In this document: one piece after another, positions 1 through 8,669 of the stretch
Position numbering within the stretch: position 1 is the first letter of the stretch
Layout: each line of letters starts with the position of its first letter
Assembly: GCF_018866245.1 (NCBI RefSeq)
Contig: NZ_CP076458.1
Coordinates: forward strand, 2,976,001 to 3,040,000
Source: Novisyntrophococcus fermenticellae
Lineage (GTDB): Bacteria > Bacillota > Clostridia > Lachnospirales > Lachnospiraceae
DNA length: 64,000 nucleotides
Reading direction: 5' to 3'
The notes under the pieces: generated by a model
Told to the model about the DNA's origin: nothing
The model's database searches: none
Seen by the model: only the letters and a program-made list of their open reading frames with translations
Position numbers and translations under genes: made by a program

Positions 1-703
1 TAAGTATACGAATGGTTTCATCCAGCATTTTCTTAATATATGCAGCATCCAAATTTCCATTTTCCATCGATATGCTGCTGAAAGATAGTGAAAACGAGCC
101 CACCAGTATCGCACAGGTAAGCAATAAAAGTAATGCTGCACTCACGATACCAGAGTGTCTAAAGCGGGAAGAAACGGCTGTAACAAGACTCCCTGTCATT
201 ACCGATATTGTAGTTGGTATCAGGCTGACAATCAGCATTCCTACAATCCATATTAGATAAGATTGTGCATCCGGGCGTTCCCACACTGCATATACGCTAC
301 CCATAGGAAGCATAACCAGTATGGATAGAAAGGTATTCCACAGGTAAAGATTCATAAATCTACTGGCTATAACCGTTGATGTTTTCACGGGAATTGACAT
401 CAGAAAATCATAATCCCTGTAGCCGAAAAGCTCTCCCGGTGCTTTAAATACCGTAAACACCAGTGTAACGACGCTGCTGATGAAGAAGCTGAGAATCGGT
501 ACCAGTTCCGCCAGTCCCAGGTAGCACATACCATAGGCCGCAGCACCCATGTAAAAAGCCATGATAGGTAATAGTACAAGCATCGTCACCAGAAGCAGAA
601 TTTTATTGTTTCGTTTTTTTGAATCTTTTCCGTATCTTATCTCATTGATTCCCGTCTGGGCGGCCAGACGATTGATAACCAGAAGAAAACATTTATTTTT
701 CAT
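1..703 (-). CDS. ABC-2 type exporter permease, 5' part (runs off window start)
   Basis: The reading frame begins with ATG at 703 (MKNKCFLLVINRLAAQ) and stays open to base 1, so the 3' end lies outside the window. It encodes several hydrophobic stretches separated by short loops, as expected for the membrane subunit of an ABC-2 type exporter. The N-terminus is cytoplasmic and basic, and the motif KAPGELFGYRDYDFLMS resembles the coupling region of these permeases. The start overlaps the last 11 bases of the ATPase gene, indicating translational coupling. The substrate cannot be told from sequence. Confidence 0.8.
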   Translation of the reverse strand, partial: MKNKCFLLVINRLAAQTGINEIRYGKDSKKRNNKILLLVTMLVLLPIMAFYMGAAAYGMCYLGLAELVPILSFFISSVVTLVFTVFKAPGELFGYRDYDFLMSIPVKTSTVIASRFMNLYLWNTFLSILVMLPMGSVYAVWERPDAQSYLIWIVGMLIVSLIPTTISVMTGSLVTAVSSRFRHSGIVSAALLLLLTCAILVGSFSLSFSSISMENGNLDAAYIKKMLDETIRIL

Positions 704-1436
704 TCCGCCTTCCACCTTCCTCACTGTCTACCTTATTCAGGAACAACTCTTCGAGGGATTCATTTCCGCGGACAGAAGACATATCTCCCTCTACCACCAG
801 TTTACCATGGTCAATCATCGCCACTTTCGTGCAAAGTTTCTCCGCCACATCCAGAATATGTGTGGAAAAGAAGACCGCCCCACCCTCTTTACACAATTTA
901 TGCATCTGATTCTTTAATACCACGGTGGCTTTGGGGTCTAATCCTACAAAGGGCTCATCCAATATCATCAGCTTAGGATGGTGAATTAACGCACCGATGA
1001 TAGCCAGCTTTTGCTTCATCCCATGTGAATAGGAAGAAATAAGGTCTCCTAAATTTGCTGTAATTTCAAATTCATCTCCATATTTTTGAATATCCTGCTC
1101 CCGGCTCTTAGCAGGTAATCCAAAGATATCCGCAATAAAATTCAGATAACCAATTCCCGTAAGATGTTCAAATAAATCAGGGTTATCCGGTATATATGCG
1201 AAGATTGATTTACATTCCAAAGGCTGGCTCTTAATCGACATTCCATCAATCAGGATATCCCCTTCTTCAAAATCCAGAATACCGGCTATAGCACGAATTG
1301 TCGTAGACTTTCCGGCACCATTGTGTCCGATGAACGCATATATATCGCCAGACTCAACAGTAAGCGTCAGATTATCTACTGCCTTCTTTGTCCCCTTGTA
1401 AGTCTTACTGAAATGATTAATCTCAAGAATACTCAT
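693..1436 (-). CDS. ABC transporter ATP-binding protein
   Basis: This 247-residue ATPase energises the adjacent permease. Walker A GHNGAGKST is at about residues 37-45, the signature SHGMKQK near 135, and Walker B LMILDEP is followed by a switch histidine in FFSTHILD. Length is typical of single-domain exporter ATPases of the CcmA/EcsA type. The start ATG is preceded by GGGGGAG at a good distance. The gene forms a two-gene operon with the permease at 703. The transported substrate is unknown. Confidence 0.9.
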   Translation of the reverse strand: MSILEINHFSKTYKGTKKAVDNLTLTVESGDIYAFIGHNGAGKSTTIRAIAGILDFEEGDILIDGMSIKSQPLECKSIFAYIPDNPDLFEHLTGIGYLNFIADIFGLPAKSREQDIQKYGDEFEITANLGDLISSYSHGMKQKLAIIGALIHHPKLMILDEPFVGLDPKATVVLKNQMHKLCKEGGAVFFSTHILDVAEKLCTKVAMIDHGKLVVEGDMSSVRGNESLEELFLNKVDSEEGGRRNEK

Positions 1437-1660
1437 CTCTGCTCCCCCTTTTCCATACTATACATGTTCCTGGTAACTCCATATCACATATACCTGTATT
1501 ATTTTTCCTTGCTTCTAATAACGTTACACGCAACTTTCTCAAACAAAAATTTAATAATTTCTTTGAAAGCCTCACTTGTAATTTCTCTATCCCAATACGC
1601 TTCTCCTATGCAATATCAATCTCTAATCAGATGGATCATAAATTATACTCTCTCTATGAT

Positions 1661-2554
1661 TTACCTTTTCGAGAACAAAAGCTTGTCAATTGTAATTTTG
1701 GGACGCCACCAATTCCTTGCTTGTTCAAACTCTGAATAGTTGTTGTACCATTGCCACGAAATGTCGAACCCACCATCCGTTTTCTGAAGCTTTTCAAGAG
1801 TTTTGCATTCTATATCAATTAGTCCTTGAATCTCTTTTGTAATAAATCTTTCATACATTCCTGCAAAAAAGTCAGAGGGCACTGGCACATACTCCACACC
1901 ATATTTTTCAGGATCCTTGCAAATTGCACTTCCTATTTTTTTAGATAAAACAGAATATGTCGCATTCAAGTCTATCACATTTCTAATATTATTTTCATAA
2001 AAGAGTTCATAGCTCAACAAGAAGCACTTCAAAGCATCTCCTCCGATATCATCGGCATTCTGCAAATAAGAAAATGCATCCCGCACAATCTGTGCATAAT
2101 ACTCCTTACTGTTTCCAAAACAGACCATGAAAGCTGCGAGAGACACCGTGGGATTAAAGCCGTGAATTCCGTCGCTCTCTCCCTTTTCCCACCAGATGGC
2201 ATGTGGATAATCCTTATTACTGTCAATTGCAAACAGCCAACGCTTCCGGTCCTTATTAAACGAAACGTGGGAAGATAGATAGCGGATGATTTCCTGCACC
2301 ATTTCACTAGTGTTGTCCAATGCACCGATTCTGTAAAGAGTAATAATTGCATCATTGGTCGCAACTGGATTAGAATTTGGATTCCAATTATCAGCTTCTA
2401 AACCATGACCGAAACCACCATCCGTATTCTGATACTTCTCCAGTTCCATTATCACATTATCTTTCGGTCCATTGTCAAAAAAATAGTTGAATAATGCCAA
2501 TTCTAAAGGTCTGGCATTTTCTAAAATAAATTTCCTTGCTTTCTCACACCTCAT
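1661..2554 (-). CDS. prenyltransferase/squalene-cyclase-like alpha-barrel repeat protein
   Basis: A protein of about 297 residues with two copies of the DGGF-type turn found in squalene/oxidosqualene cyclase and prenyltransferase repeats: YQNTDGGFGHGLEADNW near residue 45 and LQKTDGGFDISWQWY near the C-terminus. The catalytic DxDD motif of class II terpene cyclases is not seen, so a binding or unknown enzymatic role is more likely. I chose the ATG at 2554 because GAGAGGGAG precedes it by 6 bases; an upstream in-frame ATG at 2614 has no good ribosome binding site. It stands alone between the ABC operon and a degenerate region. Function unknown. Confidence 0.75.
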   Translation of the reverse strand: MRCEKARKFILENARPLELALFNYFFDNGPKDNVIMELEKYQNTDGGFGHGLEADNWNPNSNPVATNDAIITLYRIGALDNTSEMVQEIIRYLSSHVSFNKDRKRWLFAIDSNKDYPHAIWWEKGESDGIHGFNPTVSLAAFMVCFGNSKEYYAQIVRDAFSYLQNADDIGGDALKCFLLSYELFYENNIRNVIDLNATYSVLSKKIGSAICKDPEKYGVEYVPVPSDFFAGMYERFITKEIQGLIDIECKTLEKLQKTDGGFDISWQWYNNYSEFEQARNWWRPKITIDKLLFSKR

Positions 2555-2724
2555 CAATATCTCCCTCTCATATTCTCGTCTTTCGCTTTCTTTAATCTGC
2601 TTATATAGTACCATTTCACTACTGAATAGGCAAACAAAACTTTAGCACTTCACCTTCGGATATTTGCCCAAACATCTTCGGGTATGAAGATCGAAATATC
2701 ACGCTCTAAATTGCTAAAGCAGAT

Positions 2725-2990
2725 TCAATATCCTTTACTTTTAAGGATAATTAAGGTCGGGAACAGAAGGTATTTCGAAAACAGATCGCCACCGTATACT
2801 GCATCTGTTATGTTGATGATGTCAGCCATTAGAATTCTATCTATTTTTAAAAAGCCTCTTACGTTTAGATCTAATAAAGCTAATTTCTCGCATTGAACAT
2901 ACCCTTCCGTACTATCTGTTCTGATTTTAATATGAAGAGGGCTGGGCATGCTATCCTGAAAAATGGGACAGCCAATAATTTCTCCGGTCT
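2725..2990 (-). pseudogene. PemK/MazF-like toxin C-terminal fragment
   Basis: In one frame the sequence reads TGEIIGCPIFQDS, then a stretch ending GYVQCEKLALLDLNVRGF, then DIINITDAVYG. The spacing of CPI, GYVxCE, LDxxxR and the final helix matches the C-terminal half of PemK/MazF endoribonucleases. The N-terminal half (RP..I.N and the first strands) is missing and there is no start with a ribosome binding site, so this is a remnant. No antitoxin is adjacent. The family match was read by eye and is moderate. Confidence 0.5.
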
Positions 2991-3002
2991 GATTAAACCC
3001 CT

Positions 3003-3230
3003 TCCAAGCACACCGGCAATCCCATTAGCCAGCACAATCGTCTGCCCGGTTCCATCCATAAGCTTTGACATGATAACAAGTCCAATGACCGCAATGCCTG
3101 ACGGCATCGTCATAGATATAGAATTTACAAATATCCTTTTGATTCCGCCCTTCTTAATCCAGCCGCGCTTTCTATAATATGCCAGCCCAATCAAAGAAGC
3201 TGCCAATAGAAACATGCTGGCATCCCCAAT
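3003..3230 (-). pseudogene. lactate permease (LctP)-like internal fragment
   Basis: About 76 codons continue in frame directly from the gcvT remnant: GDASMFLLAASLIGLAYY, a basic loop, then MPSGIAVIGLVIMSKLMDG and TGQTIVLANGIAGVLG. The pattern of a hydrophobic segment, basic loop and MSKxMxGTGQTxVLAxGIA resembles the C-terminal half of L-lactate permease family transporters. Both ends of the transporter are absent, and the frame breaks into the PemK-like segment at its 3' side. Assignment to LctP is tentative. Confidence 0.45.
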
Positions 3231-3505
3231 TAAATGTTCTTTCATCCACTCCACATCTTTATGTCGATTTGCAGCATTTACAACAATAAAATACTTGTCC
3301 GTGTCCAAGCGATAAACAATCAGATCATCTACAACACCGCCCCTTTCATTACACATTGGACTGTATCGAATCCGGCCCGTTTTCTGACTGCCATATGTTC
3401 CTCAATTACACCGGTATATTGTACCGGAAGAAGGTAGCCGGCAAACGGAACCATTTTCCCTCCCTGTTCCACATGGCAATCATATAAAGGTGTCTTCAAT
3501 TCCAT
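3231..3505 (-). pseudogene. gcvT: aminomethyltransferase (glycine cleavage T protein) remnant
   Basis: The ATG at 3505 has an AGGGAAG site and begins [18 protein letters not shown], a typical GcvT N-terminus. At about 3368 the text jumps from RKRAGF to [19 protein letters not shown], so the intervening 35-45 residues (AGLFDVSHMGE onward) are deleted and the frame has shifted; the original frame stops at 3329. GcvT similarity ends at EWMKEHL (3231), against about 360 residues for a full T protein. It lies just below the tandem glycine riboswitch, its usual regulator. It cannot make functional enzyme. Confidence 0.85.
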
Positions 3506-3566
3506 TTGTTTTTCTTCCCTTTCTTATTTTTATTTGCTGCAGGTTGCAGCCATTATCCACAAAAAA

Positions 3567-3602
3567 GACGGAAACGCACCCTTAACTAGGTGCGTCTCCG
3601 TC
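3567..3602 (-). terminator. intrinsic terminator of the glycine riboswitch
   Basis: A 14-bp stem (GACGGAGACGCACC with GGTGCGTTTCCGTC, one G-U pair) with an 8-base loop is followed on the minus strand by six T residues. Its 5' arm overlaps the end of aptamer 2, as expected for the expression platform of an ON-type glycine riboswitch. Confidence 0.9.
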
Positions 3603-3800
3603 CTGTAACCTGAAAGATTCTTCCTCAATATCTTCCAGCATATTGAAAAGTTGCTTCTTCGGCGAGTTGATCACTTCTTGGCAGCCAACTGCTTTCCAGA
3701 GTATTCGTCCAATTCCGGTCCTTTTACCTGAGAGATTTTCACGCAATTCCCCTTCGGTGCTGCATCAGACAAAATACCTGTCCTACAGACTCTCCCGAAA
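3600..3800 (-). promoter_or_regulatory. tandem glycine riboswitch
   Basis: Two successive aptamers are recognisable on the minus strand. Aptamer 1 has GGGAGAG near 3795, CACCGAAGGGG near 3755 and CTCTCAGGTAAAAGGAC near 3730. Aptamer 2 has CTCTGGAAAGC near 3700, CGCCGAAGAAGCAA near 3660 and CTTTCAGGTTACAGGAC near 3610. These are the conserved cores of the gcvT RNA family. In this family glycine binding normally prevents termination and turns on gcv genes. Here the downstream gene is a broken gcvT. Confidence 0.92.
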
Positions 3801-3830
3801 CCTTCAATCGATTTATATGTCATTTTTTCT

Positions 3831-3859
3831 ATAATAAGTTATTTCTCCCAGAATTTCAA
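3831..3859 (-). promoter_or_regulatory. sigma-A promoter of the glycine riboswitch transcript
   Basis: TTGAAA (3859-3854), a 17-base spacer and TATTAT (3836-3831) on the minus strand. Predicted transcription start is about 3824, some 25 bases before the first aptamer. Confidence 0.75.
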
Positions 3860-3944
3860 CTGTCATTCTTACAGTCTTGCATAACTGATTTCGTCATAAT
3901 GTACAAATGCATCCATTTACCAATCTTCAAATTGAAGATTGTAT

Positions 3945-4061
3945 TTATTGATAAATTCCTTCATAAATGAATCTGTGGGTTTTTGTTCTTTCTAAGTATA
4001 AATCCTTGTAATTTCTCTGTTCCTCTGAAAAACTTGATGTTACATCTACCCACTCTACCAT
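3945..4061 (-). CDS. 38-residue ORF with strong ribosome binding site, possibly frameshifted
   Basis: ATG at 4061 is preceded by AAGGAG at 6 bases. It encodes 38 residues beginning MVEWVDVTSSFSEEQRNY and rich in acidic, aromatic and basic residues. Shifting frame near codon 29 would extend it through DSFMKEFINKYNLQFEDW to a stop near 3920, so it may be a slightly longer gene broken by an indel. I do not recognise a family. It lies between the rpsI terminator and the riboswitch promoter, and I see no convincing promoter of its own. Confidence 0.4.
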   Translation of the reverse strand: MVEWVDVTSSFSEEQRNYKDLYLERTKTHRFIYEGIYQ

Positions 4062-4192
4062 ATAAGTCTCCTTCCTAACAAGTAACTATTTGCGTTCCGG
4101 TTAACTGCTTATGGCAGTTTCAACAAATGTACTTATTATATATATCCTGGACATCATTTATACATATTATTCTACCACAGTTTTCATAAAAA

Positions 4193-4220
4193 AACACCCC
4201 AAGACAAATCCTGGGGTGTT
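4193..4220 (-). terminator. terminator after rplM-rpsI
   Basis: AACACCCCA pairs with TGGGGTGTT around an 10-base loop, followed on the minus strand by a run of seven T. It ends the ribosomal protein operon. Confidence 0.85.
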
Positions 4221-4266
4221 GTAAGCTGTTCTGGAACGTCGTAAGACGTGCCGAGCAGTAGAACAA

Positions 4267-4659
4267 TTATCTCTTGCTGAACTGCGGTGCCCGACGTGCT
4301 GCCTTGAGACCGTATTTCTTTCTTTCTTTCATTCTTGGATCACGGGTCAGATATCCGGCTTTCTTTAAGAGCGGTCTGTATTCACCGTCTGCCTGAAGCA
4401 GTGCTCTTGAGATACCGTGTCTGATGGCACCAGCCTGTCCTGTGTATCCGCCGCCATGGACATTTACAAGGACATCGAATTTGTCAACTGTCTCTGTTGC
4501 AGAAAGAGGCTGACGTACGATAACTTTCAGTGTCTCTAATCCAAAATACTCATCTATATCTCTTTTATTGATCGTAATCTTACCTGTACCTGGTACTAAG
4601 TAAACTCTTGCGATAGATTTTTTTCTTCTTCCTGTTCCGTAGAATTTTGCGCTAGCCAA
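4267..4659 (-). CDS. rpsI: 30S ribosomal protein S9
   Basis: A 130-residue protein, full length for bacterial S9. It starts [19 protein letters not shown] and ends with the conserved basic tail [12 protein letters not shown], which reaches into the ribosomal P site. [19 protein letters not shown] is the family core. It lies 17 bases below rplM in the universal rplM-rpsI pair and shares its promoter and leader. Confidence 0.98.
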   Translation of the reverse strand: MASAKFYGTGRRKKSIARVYLVPGTGKITINKRDIDEYFGLETLKVIVRQPLSATETVDKFDVLVNVHGGGYTGQAGAIRHGISRALLQADGEYRPLLKKAGYLTRDPRMKERKKYGLKAARRAPQFSKR

Positions 4660-4676
4660 TGTTTTTTACCTCCTCA

Positions 4677-5105
4677 TTAAAATGTTAATACTTCTGGTTT
4701 TTGAGCCGCATGCGGATGCTCTGCACCAGCGTATACATGAAGCTTAGTAAGCATCTGTCTTCCCAGAGGGCCTTTGGGAAGCATGCCTTTTACAGCATTT
4801 TCCATAACCTTCTCAGGTTTCTTAGCCAACAGCTCTTTCAATGTGGTTTCCTTCATACCACCAACATAGTCAGAATGGTTGTAATAGATTTTCTGTTCTA
4901 ACTTCTTGCCGGTAACTTTGATTTTCTCGGCATTGATAACAATCACATAGTCACCTGTATCAACGTGAGGAGTAAACTCCGGTTTATTTTTTCCTCTTAA
5001 AACTTTTGCTACTTCTGAAGCCAAACGTCCCAATGTGCAATCGGCAGCGTCAACTACATACCATTTCTTTTCAATCTTATCTGGATTAGCCATAAAAGTA
5101 TTCAT
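4677..5105 (-). CDS. rplM: 50S ribosomal protein L13
   Basis: A 142-residue protein from the ATG at 5105, which has AGGAGG 7 bases upstream. [16 protein letters not shown] and [15 protein letters not shown] are hallmark L13 segments, and [18 protein letters not shown] is the conserved C-terminal part. L13 assembles early on 23S rRNA domain II. An in-frame ATG at 5126 would add seven residues and is less likely. It is first gene of the rplM-rpsI operon. Confidence 0.98.
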   Translation of the reverse strand: MNTFMANPDKIEKKWYVVDAADCTLGRLASEVAKVLRGKNKPEFTPHVDTGDYVIVINAEKIKVTGKKLEQKIYYNHSDYVGGMKETTLKELLAKKPEKVMENAVKGMLPKGPLGRQMLTKLHVYAGAEHPHAAQKPEVLTF

Positions 5106-5144
5106 GGATTTACCTCCTGTAATCATTTTCTTATACTAAAATAT

Positions 5145-5200
5145 ATATGTGAAAACGCCATACCGGGGCTTTTGGCTTAGGCATTTACATACATTGGTCA
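5145..5200 (-). promoter_or_regulatory. probable L13 leader RNA structure
   Basis: Between the rplM promoter and the ribosome binding site the minus strand forms AAATGCC/GGCGTTT enclosing AAGCCAAAAGCCCCGGTAT, in which GCC can pair with GGT. This compact structure in the rplM leader resembles the L13 leader motif of Firmicutes, where L13 is thought to repress its own synthesis. I identified it by position and pairing only. Confidence 0.5.
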
Positions 5201-5209
5201 CATTGAACT

Positions 5210-5238
5210 ATTATATTATACTCATCCATGCGTGTCAA
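5210..5238 (-). promoter_or_regulatory. consensus sigma-A promoter for rplM-rpsI
   Basis: TTGACA (5238-5233), a 17-base spacer and TATAAT (5215-5210): a perfect match in both boxes. The -35 box lies inside the last codons of truA. Confidence 0.9.
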
Positions 5239-6022
5239 GACTTTTTTCCGCAGCAAGACCCGGTAAATGTAGCATTTCATCCCATTCGGGATAGTGAATC
5301 CCAACCAGTGTCAGGCCCAGTGCCCTTGCTGTGGGCCCGGCGGCCTCACGGTCTTTCGCTTTTAGTATCTCCTGTACATGCTCCGGAGGATAACTTCCCT
5401 TTCCCGTTTCTATCAAGGTTCCGGCTATGATTCTGACCATGTTATAGAGAAATCCGTTACCGGTAATCTTAAGATGAATCATCTCATCCTCCTTCCAGAC
5501 CTCCAGTGAGTAGACGGTCCGGACTGTATTTTGCACCTCCGGTGATGCCGTGGCAAAGCTTTTAAAATCATGTTCTCCCACCAGAAAGGACGCTGCTTTT
5601 TTCATGGCTTCCACATCCAGCCGACCATACCAGTGGTAAGCATTCAACCTGCGGGTGGGATCTCCAAAGGTTCTGTTCAGTATCCGGTACTCATAGGTCT
5701 TTACCGTACTCGTAAATCTGGGGTGAAATTCCGCCGGGACTTCCTCCGAACTTTGTATACGTATATCTTCCGGAAGTCTGGTATTCAGGGCATATGAAAT
5801 TTTATCCGCGGGCATCCTTGCAGTTGTATCAAATACTGCCACATTTCCCAGGGCATGGACTCCGGCATCCGTTCTGCTGGCTCCTATGGTTTTAATTTCT
5901 TCCCCCAGCAATTCACTCAATGACTGATTCAGGACTTCCTGAACCGTAATTCCATTCGGCTGTATCTGCCAGCCGCAGTAATTGGTTCCATCATATGCCA
6001 CAATCAGCTTTACCCGTTTCAT
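5222..6022 (-). CDS. truA: tRNA pseudouridine(38-40) synthase TruA
   Basis: A 266-residue enzyme from the ATG at 6022, which follows GAAGGAG. It isomerises uridines 38-40 in the tRNA anticodon stem-loop. VAYDGTNYCGWQIQPNG is the N-terminal signature, GASRTDAGVHALGN holds the catalytic aspartate, and GNGFLYNMVRIIAGTL is the conserved C-terminal motif. Longer in-frame starts up to 6169 encode non-homologous sequence overlapping ecfT and are rejected. It is 14 bases below ecfT, as in many Firmicutes. Confidence 0.95.
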   Translation of the reverse strand: MKRVKLIVAYDGTNYCGWQIQPNGITVQEVLNQSLSELLGEEIKTIGASRTDAGVHALGNVAVFDTTARMPADKISYALNTRLPEDIRIQSSEEVPAEFHPRFTSTVKTYEYRILNRTFGDPTRRLNAYHWYGRLDVEAMKKAASFLVGEHDFKSFATASPEVQNTVRTVYSLEVWKEDEMIHLKITGNGFLYNMVRIIAGTLIETGKGSYPPEHVQEILKAKDREAAGPTARALGLTLVGIHYPEWDEMLHLPGLAAEKSLDTHG

Positions 6023-6036
6023 AGCGTTCTCCTTCT

Positions 6037-6840
6037 TCACCACCCCAACAGACCCCGCGCTGCAATACTGATTCCGAGATAAACCAGAAGAATTCCATAG
6101 GCCACATAATCTTGCTTCGCATACCTGAGTGGTTTCATCTGTGTCCTGCCTGTTCCGCCATGGTAGCAACGTGCCTCCATCGCCAGTGCAAGATCGTTGG
6201 CTCTCCGGAATGCAGATACAAACAGCGGTACCAGAAGCGGTACCATGTTCCTGACTTTCTTAATCAGATTTCCGGTCTCAAAATCTGCCCCCCGGGCAAT
6301 CTGTGCCTTCATGATTTTATCCGTTTCTTCCAGAAGTATGGGAATGAATCTGAGTGCAATGGACATCATCATAGAGATTTCATGGACCGGTACGTGGATG
6401 ACAGCAAGTGGCTTCATCAGCCGTTCCAGGGCATCCGTCAGCTGATTGGGAGTGGTCGTCAGTGTCATGATTGATGAGCCCATAATCAGATACACCAGAC
6501 GAATTGCCATCCGCCCCGCCAAAATCAATCCTTCCCTGGTGATACTGATAAATCCAAGTTTAATCAATACCTCGCCGGGAGTAAATATTATATTGAAAAA
6601 TAACGTAATAAACAAAAGTACCAGGATGGATTTCAGACCTTTTACCATAAATTTAAACGGTACTTTAGAAATCCATATGGCAGCTCCCAGGAATAAAGTG
6701 CCCAATATATATCCCCAGCTTTTAAATAAAAAAAGTGATACAATATACACCAATGTACCGATGAATTTTACACGGGGATCCAGTCTGTGCAAAACAGAAT
6801 CTGCCGGATAATATTGTCCTAATGTAATATCTCTGATCAT
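6037..6840 (-). CDS. ecfT: energy-coupling factor transporter transmembrane protein EcfT
   Basis: A 267-residue membrane protein with about five hydrophobic segments. It couples ATP hydrolysis by the ECF ATPases to interchangeable vitamin-binding S components. It begins [19 protein letters not shown], the family N-terminus. Two A-R-G type coupling motifs are expected in the cytoplasmic loop; [12 protein letters not shown] is visible near residue 180 and [10 protein letters not shown] near 225. It starts 4 bases inside the end of the ATPase gene. No S component gene is nearby, as expected of a shared group II module. Confidence 0.95.
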   Translation of the reverse strand: MIRDITLGQYYPADSVLHRLDPRVKFIGTLVYIVSLFLFKSWGYILGTLFLGAAIWISKVPFKFMVKGLKSILVLLFITLFFNIIFTPGEVLIKLGFISITREGLILAGRMAIRLVYLIMGSSIMTLTTTPNQLTDALERLMKPLAVIHVPVHEISMMMSIALRFIPILLEETDKIMKAQIARGADFETGNLIKKVRNMVPLLVPLFVSAFRRANDLALAMEARCYHGGTGRTQMKPLRYAKQDYVAYGILLVYLGISIAARGLLGW

Positions 6841-8669
6841 CTTTTTATCCCACCTGTATCAATGTTGTGGGCGAGTGCATGCAGAATAGAGTCTTTCGCT
6901 TCATCCACTGTGGCCGCATTCACATCCACATCCATCCCCTGTCCTTGTAGTGCATGCATAATATAAGACATCTGCGGCGCCGCAAGCCCCATCTCCTCGA
7001 GTTGTTTGTAATGTGAAAAAACTTCTTTTGGAGTTCCGTCATATGCTTTCTTACCCTCATTCATAACAATCAGCCGCTCCACGTATTTTGCAATGTCCTC
7101 CATGCTGTGGGATACCAGCACAACCGTAATTCCCCTGGTCTTATGCAAATACGCAATCTGGTTTAGTATCTCATCACGTCCCCGCGGATCAAGTCCTGCC
7201 GTGGGTTCATCCAACACCAAAACATCCGGATTCATAGCCAGAACTCCTGCAATGGCAACCCTGCGTTTTTGGCCGCCGGAAAGTTCAAACGGTGACTTTT
7301 CATAGAACTCCGGGGATATGCCGACATGCCCCAGAGCTTCTGTTGCCCTGACCCTGCATTCCTCCGGGGCCAATCCTTCGTTCTTGGGGCCAAAGCATAC
7401 GTCCGTCAATACATCTGTCTCAAACAACTGATGCTCCGGATACTGGAATACCAGTCCCACATGAAAGCGAAGCGCTCTTAAGGGATAGCCTTCTGACCAG
7501 ATATCCTGCCCTTCGTACAGCACTCTTCCGCTGGTAGGCTTGATCAACCCATTTAAGTGTTGTATCAATGTGGATTTTCCACTTCCTGTATGGCCGATAA
7601 CACCTATAAACTGTCCCTGTGAAATCTCCAGATTTATATGATCCAGTGCATGAACCTCATACACAGTTCCGGGGCTGTAGGTGTAGGTGACTTCTTCCAG
7701 CTTTATAGATTTCTTATGATTCGCACCCGTCTTTTCAGGTTCTGTCCTCTTCATTTCAGGTAAGCGGATCGCGTCCTCTTTGTCTTTTTTTTGGTTCTGA
7801 CCAGATTCTAATGTGATTCTTTCTTTCATCCAGGGAAGTGATATCAGTTCCTCTATTGTCAGAATTCCTTTCGGAATATTCACTCCTGCCTTCTCAAGTT
7901 CATGAGCCAGCAGTGTGACCTGCGGGACGTCCAGGCGCAGTTCCTTCAGCCGGTCTACCTGAGAAAATATTTCCCTGGGAGTCCCCTGTATCACAATCCG
8001 GCCCTTATCCATCACCAGTACGTGGTCTGCAAAGATTACCTCTTCCATATAGTGTGTAATCAAAATGACTGTTACACCTTCCTCCTTGTTCAAATCACGA
8101 ACTGCCTGAAGCACTTCCTTTCTGCCATTCGGATCCAGCATAGCTGTGGGCTCGTCAAGTACAATACACTTTGGACGCATGGCCATAACGCCTGCAATCG
8201 CTACCCTTTGCTTCTGTCCTCCAGAGAGTTTGTTTGGAGAATGGTGACGATAAGCCACCATCCCAACTTTTTCCAGACTTTCATCTACCCGCTTCCAGAT
8301 ATCTTCCGTGGGAACACCCATGTTCTCAGGGCCAAATCCTACATCTTCTTCTACTACGGTCCCGATAATCTGATTGTCCGGATTCTGGAATACCATACCG
8401 GCTTTCTGTCTGATTTTCCAGATGTCTCCTTCCTTGGAGGTATCCATATTATCTACCCAGAGAGTCCCCTCCGAAGGTACCAGAAGTCCGTTCAAATGCT
8501 TTGCCAGTGTCGATTTTCCACTGCCATTATGACCCAGAATCGCGATAAACTGCCCCGCTTCAATATCCAGGTTCACATCATCAATCGCGCGGTTGACCTC
8601 CGGCTCTTCACCTTCTTCATTATATTTAAAATAATCAAATCCCAATTTAGACGCTTTAATAATTCCCAT
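6837..8669 (-). CDS. ecfA: fused ECF transporter ATPases (EcfA1-EcfA2 in one chain)
   Basis: A 610-residue protein with two complete ATPase halves. The first has Walker [10 protein letters not shown] near residue 46, signature [12 protein letters not shown] and Walker [14 protein letters not shown]. The second has GHTGSGKST near 365, [12 protein letters not shown] and [14 protein letters not shown] charged linker of about 40 residues ([17 protein letters not shown] onward) joins them. In most Firmicutes these are two adjacent genes, ecfA1 and ecfA2. The frame is open throughout with no internal stop. The gene overlaps ysxC upstream by 14 bases and ecfT downstream by 4. Confidence 0.92.
   Translation of the reverse strand: MGIIKASKLGFDYFKYNEEGEEPEVNRAIDDVNLDIEAGQFIAILGHNGSGKSTLAKHLNGLLVPSEGTLWVDNMDTSKEGDIWKIRQKAGMVFQNPDNQIIGTVVEEDVGFGPENMGVPTEDIWKRVDESLEKVGMVAYRHHSPNKLSGGQKQRVAIAGVMAMRPKCIVLDEPTAMLDPNGRKEVLQAVRDLNKEEGVTVILITHYMEEVIFADHVLVMDKGRIVIQGTPREIFSQVDRLKELRLDVPQVTLLAHELEKAGVNIPKGILTIEELISLPWMKERITLESGQNQKKDKEDAIRLPEMKRTEPEKTGANHKKSIKLEEVTYTYSPGTVYEVHALDHINLEISQGQFIGVIGHTGSGKSTLIQHLNGLIKPTSGRVLYEGQDIWSEGYPLRALRFHVGLVFQYPEHQLFETDVLTDVCFGPKNEGLAPEECRVRATEALGHVGISPEFYEKSPFELSGGQKRRVAIAGVLAMNPDVLVLDEPTAGLDPRGRDEILNQIAYLHKTRGITVVLVSHSMEDIAKYVERLIVMNEGKKAYDGTPKEVFSHYKQLEEMGLAAPQMSYIMHALQGQGMDVDVNAATVDEAKDSILHALAHNIDTGGIKR

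Noticed and set aside
2684..2896. 70-codon plus-strand open frame
   Set aside because: It overlaps the PemK-like remnant on the other strand, has no ribosome binding site and no recognisable product.
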